From Rhodoferax sp. UBA4127 (lineage in GTDB: Bacteria; Pseudomonadota; Gammaproteobacteria; Burkholderiales; Burkholderiaceae_C), in the NCBI GenBank assembly GCA_002381045.1, contig DFWT01000200.1, forward strand, positions 4,136 to 10,792: a DNA stretch of 6,657 bases, given 5' to 3'. Positions 5,706 through 6,657 of this stretch are shown in pieces (position 1 is the stretch's first letter; each line of letters starts with the position of its first letter). The translations under genes and the position numbers were made by a program. The notes beneath the pieces were generated by a model, which saw only the letters and a program-made list of their open reading frames with translations, was not told where the DNA came from and did not search any database.

Positions 5706-6657
5706 ATGAACCCAACCGCTGCCCCGGTCACCGTTGCTGATATTCGCAAGTCGTTCCTGGATTTTTTTGCCTCCAAGGGCCACGCCGTGGTGGCTTCAAG
5801 CCCCTTGGTCCCCGGAAACGACCCCACTTTGATGTTCACCAACTCAGGCATGGTGCAGTTCAAAGATGTGTTTTTGGGCACCGACAAGCGTTCGTACGTG
5901 CGCGCCGCCTCGGTGCAGGCCTGCCTGCGCGCAGGTGGCAAGCACAATGATCTGGAAAACGTGGGCTACACCGCGCGGCACCACACGTTTTTTGAGATGC
6001 TGGGCAACTGGAGCTTTGGTGACTACTTCAAGCGCGAATCCCTGAAGTGGGCCTGGGAGTTGTTAACTGATGTGTACAAGCTGCCCAAAGAGCGCTTGCT
6101 GGCCACCGTTTACGAAGAAGACGATGAAGCCTTTGACATCTGGACCAAAGAAATTGGCCTGCCACCCGAACGCGTGATTCGCATTGGCGACAACAAGGGT
6201 GGGCGCTACAAGTCCGACAACTTCTGGATGATGGCCGACACCGGCCCTTGCGGTCCGTGCAGCGAAATCTTCTATGACCACGGCGATCACATTCCCGGCG
6301 GGCCTCCGGGCAGCCCCGGCGAAGACGGCGACCGCTTCATTGAGATCTGGAACAACGTGTTCATGCAATTCAACATGGCAGAAGACGGCTCGGTCACACC
6401 CTTGCCCGCACCCTGTGTGGACACCGGCATGGGTCTGGAGCGCCTGGCGGCCATCCTTCAGCATGTGCACAGCAATTACGAAATTGACCTGTTCGACGCC
6501 TTGATCAAAGCAGCTGCCCGCGAGACCCATACCACTGATCTGGCCAACAACTCGCTTAAGGTGATTGCTGACCACATCCGCGCCACTGCGTTCCTGGTGA
6601 GTGACGGCGTTTTGCCCAGCAACGAGGGGCGGGGTTATGTGCAGCGCCGCATCATCC
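5706..6657 (+). CDS. alaS: Alanyl-tRNA synthetase, N-terminal catalytic part (3' end outside window)
   Basis: This class II aminoacyl-tRNA synthetase charges tRNA-Ala with alanine in the cytoplasm and is essential. Only the first 317 codons of about 870-880 are present; the frame is open at the right edge. AlaRS landmarks are clear: the N-terminal IRKSFLDFFASKGH segment (13-26), PGNDPTLMFTNSGMVQFKD (36-54), class II motif 2 in RHHTFFEMLGNWSFGDYFK (91-109), the MADTGPCGPCSEIFYD segment (177-191), IWNNVFMQF (214-222), motif 3 DTGMGLERL (239-247) and the IADHIRATAFLVSDGVLPSN region (287-306). The editing and C-Ala domains lie beyond the window. The ATG at 5706 fits the usual AlaRS N-terminus, though no strong Shine-Dalgarno precedes it. 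It is unrelated in function to the amine genes and is probably transcribed from its own promoter in the 104-base gap. Confidence 0.97.
   Translation, partial: MNPTAAPVTVADIRKSFLDFFASKGHAVVASSPLVPGNDPTLMFTNSGMVQFKDVFLGTDKRSYVRAASVQACLRAGGKHNDLENVGYTARHHTFFEMLGNWSFGDYFKRESLKWAWELLTDVYKLPKERLLATVYEEDDEAFDIWTKEIGLPPERVIRIGDNKGGRYKSDNFWMMADTGPCGPCSEIFYDHGDHIPGGPPGSPGEDGDRFIEIWNNVFMQFNMAEDGSVTPLPAPCVDTGMGLERLAAILQHVHSNYEIDLFDALIKAAARETHTTDLANNSLKVIADHIRATAFLVSDGVLPSNEGRGYVQRRII

Noticed and set aside
6063..6575. Minus-strand open frame of 170 codons opposite alaS
   Set aside because: The plus strand here encodes unmistakable alanyl-tRNA synthetase motifs; the reverse frame is a by-product.

Overview
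The window looks like betaproteobacterial chromosome, most likely Burkholderiales and plausibly Comamonadaceae (Rhodoferax/Polaromonas-like). This is inferred from moderately high GC, the style of the proteins, and a TAAAATC-type -10 element ahead of alaS. No 16S rRNA or other taxonomic marker is present, so the assignment is tentative. I see no mobile element, CRISPR array, tRNA or rRNA.

Layout. Positions 1-4067 hold four genes, all on the minus strand. In transcription order they are a GABA-type aminotransferase (gabT, 4067-2775), the ATPase of a polyamine/GABA-type ABC importer (2694-1609), its periplasmic binding protein (1560-529), and the N-terminal 169 codons of an inner-membrane permease (507-1, running off the left edge). 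A 139-base intergenic region (4068-4206) separates gabT from a divergent plus-strand gene (4207-5601). That gene encodes a MocR-type regulator, with a GntR winged helix fused to a PLP-binding aminotransferase-like domain. A 104-base gap then leads to alaS (alanyl-tRNA synthetase, 5706 to beyond the right edge), an unrelated housekeeping gene.

How the genes fit together. The importer would bring GABA or a polyamine such as putrescine into the cell, and GabT would transaminate GABA to succinate semialdehyde. The divergent MocR protein resembles GabR-type regulators, which sense GABA or a related amine through their PLP domain, so it is the obvious candidate regulator of gabT. No succinate-semialdehyde dehydrogenase (gabD) is visible; it may lie outside the window.

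Most notable observations. (1) The 80-base gap between gabT and the transporter ATPase holds an excellent sigma-54 (RpoN) -24/-12 promoter match (TGGCACA-N4-TTGCA, with exact GG-N10-GC spacing) pointing into the transporter genes. The uptake genes may therefore have their own nitrogen-type control, separate from the MocR-controlled catabolic gene. (2) The gabT/regulator intergenic region holds a 12-bp, once-bulged inverted repeat 18 bases before the regulator start, plus several more TACTG/CAGTA-like half-sites, which together could form a MocR operator array. No entirely new type of system is evident. The interest lies in the regulatory wiring.
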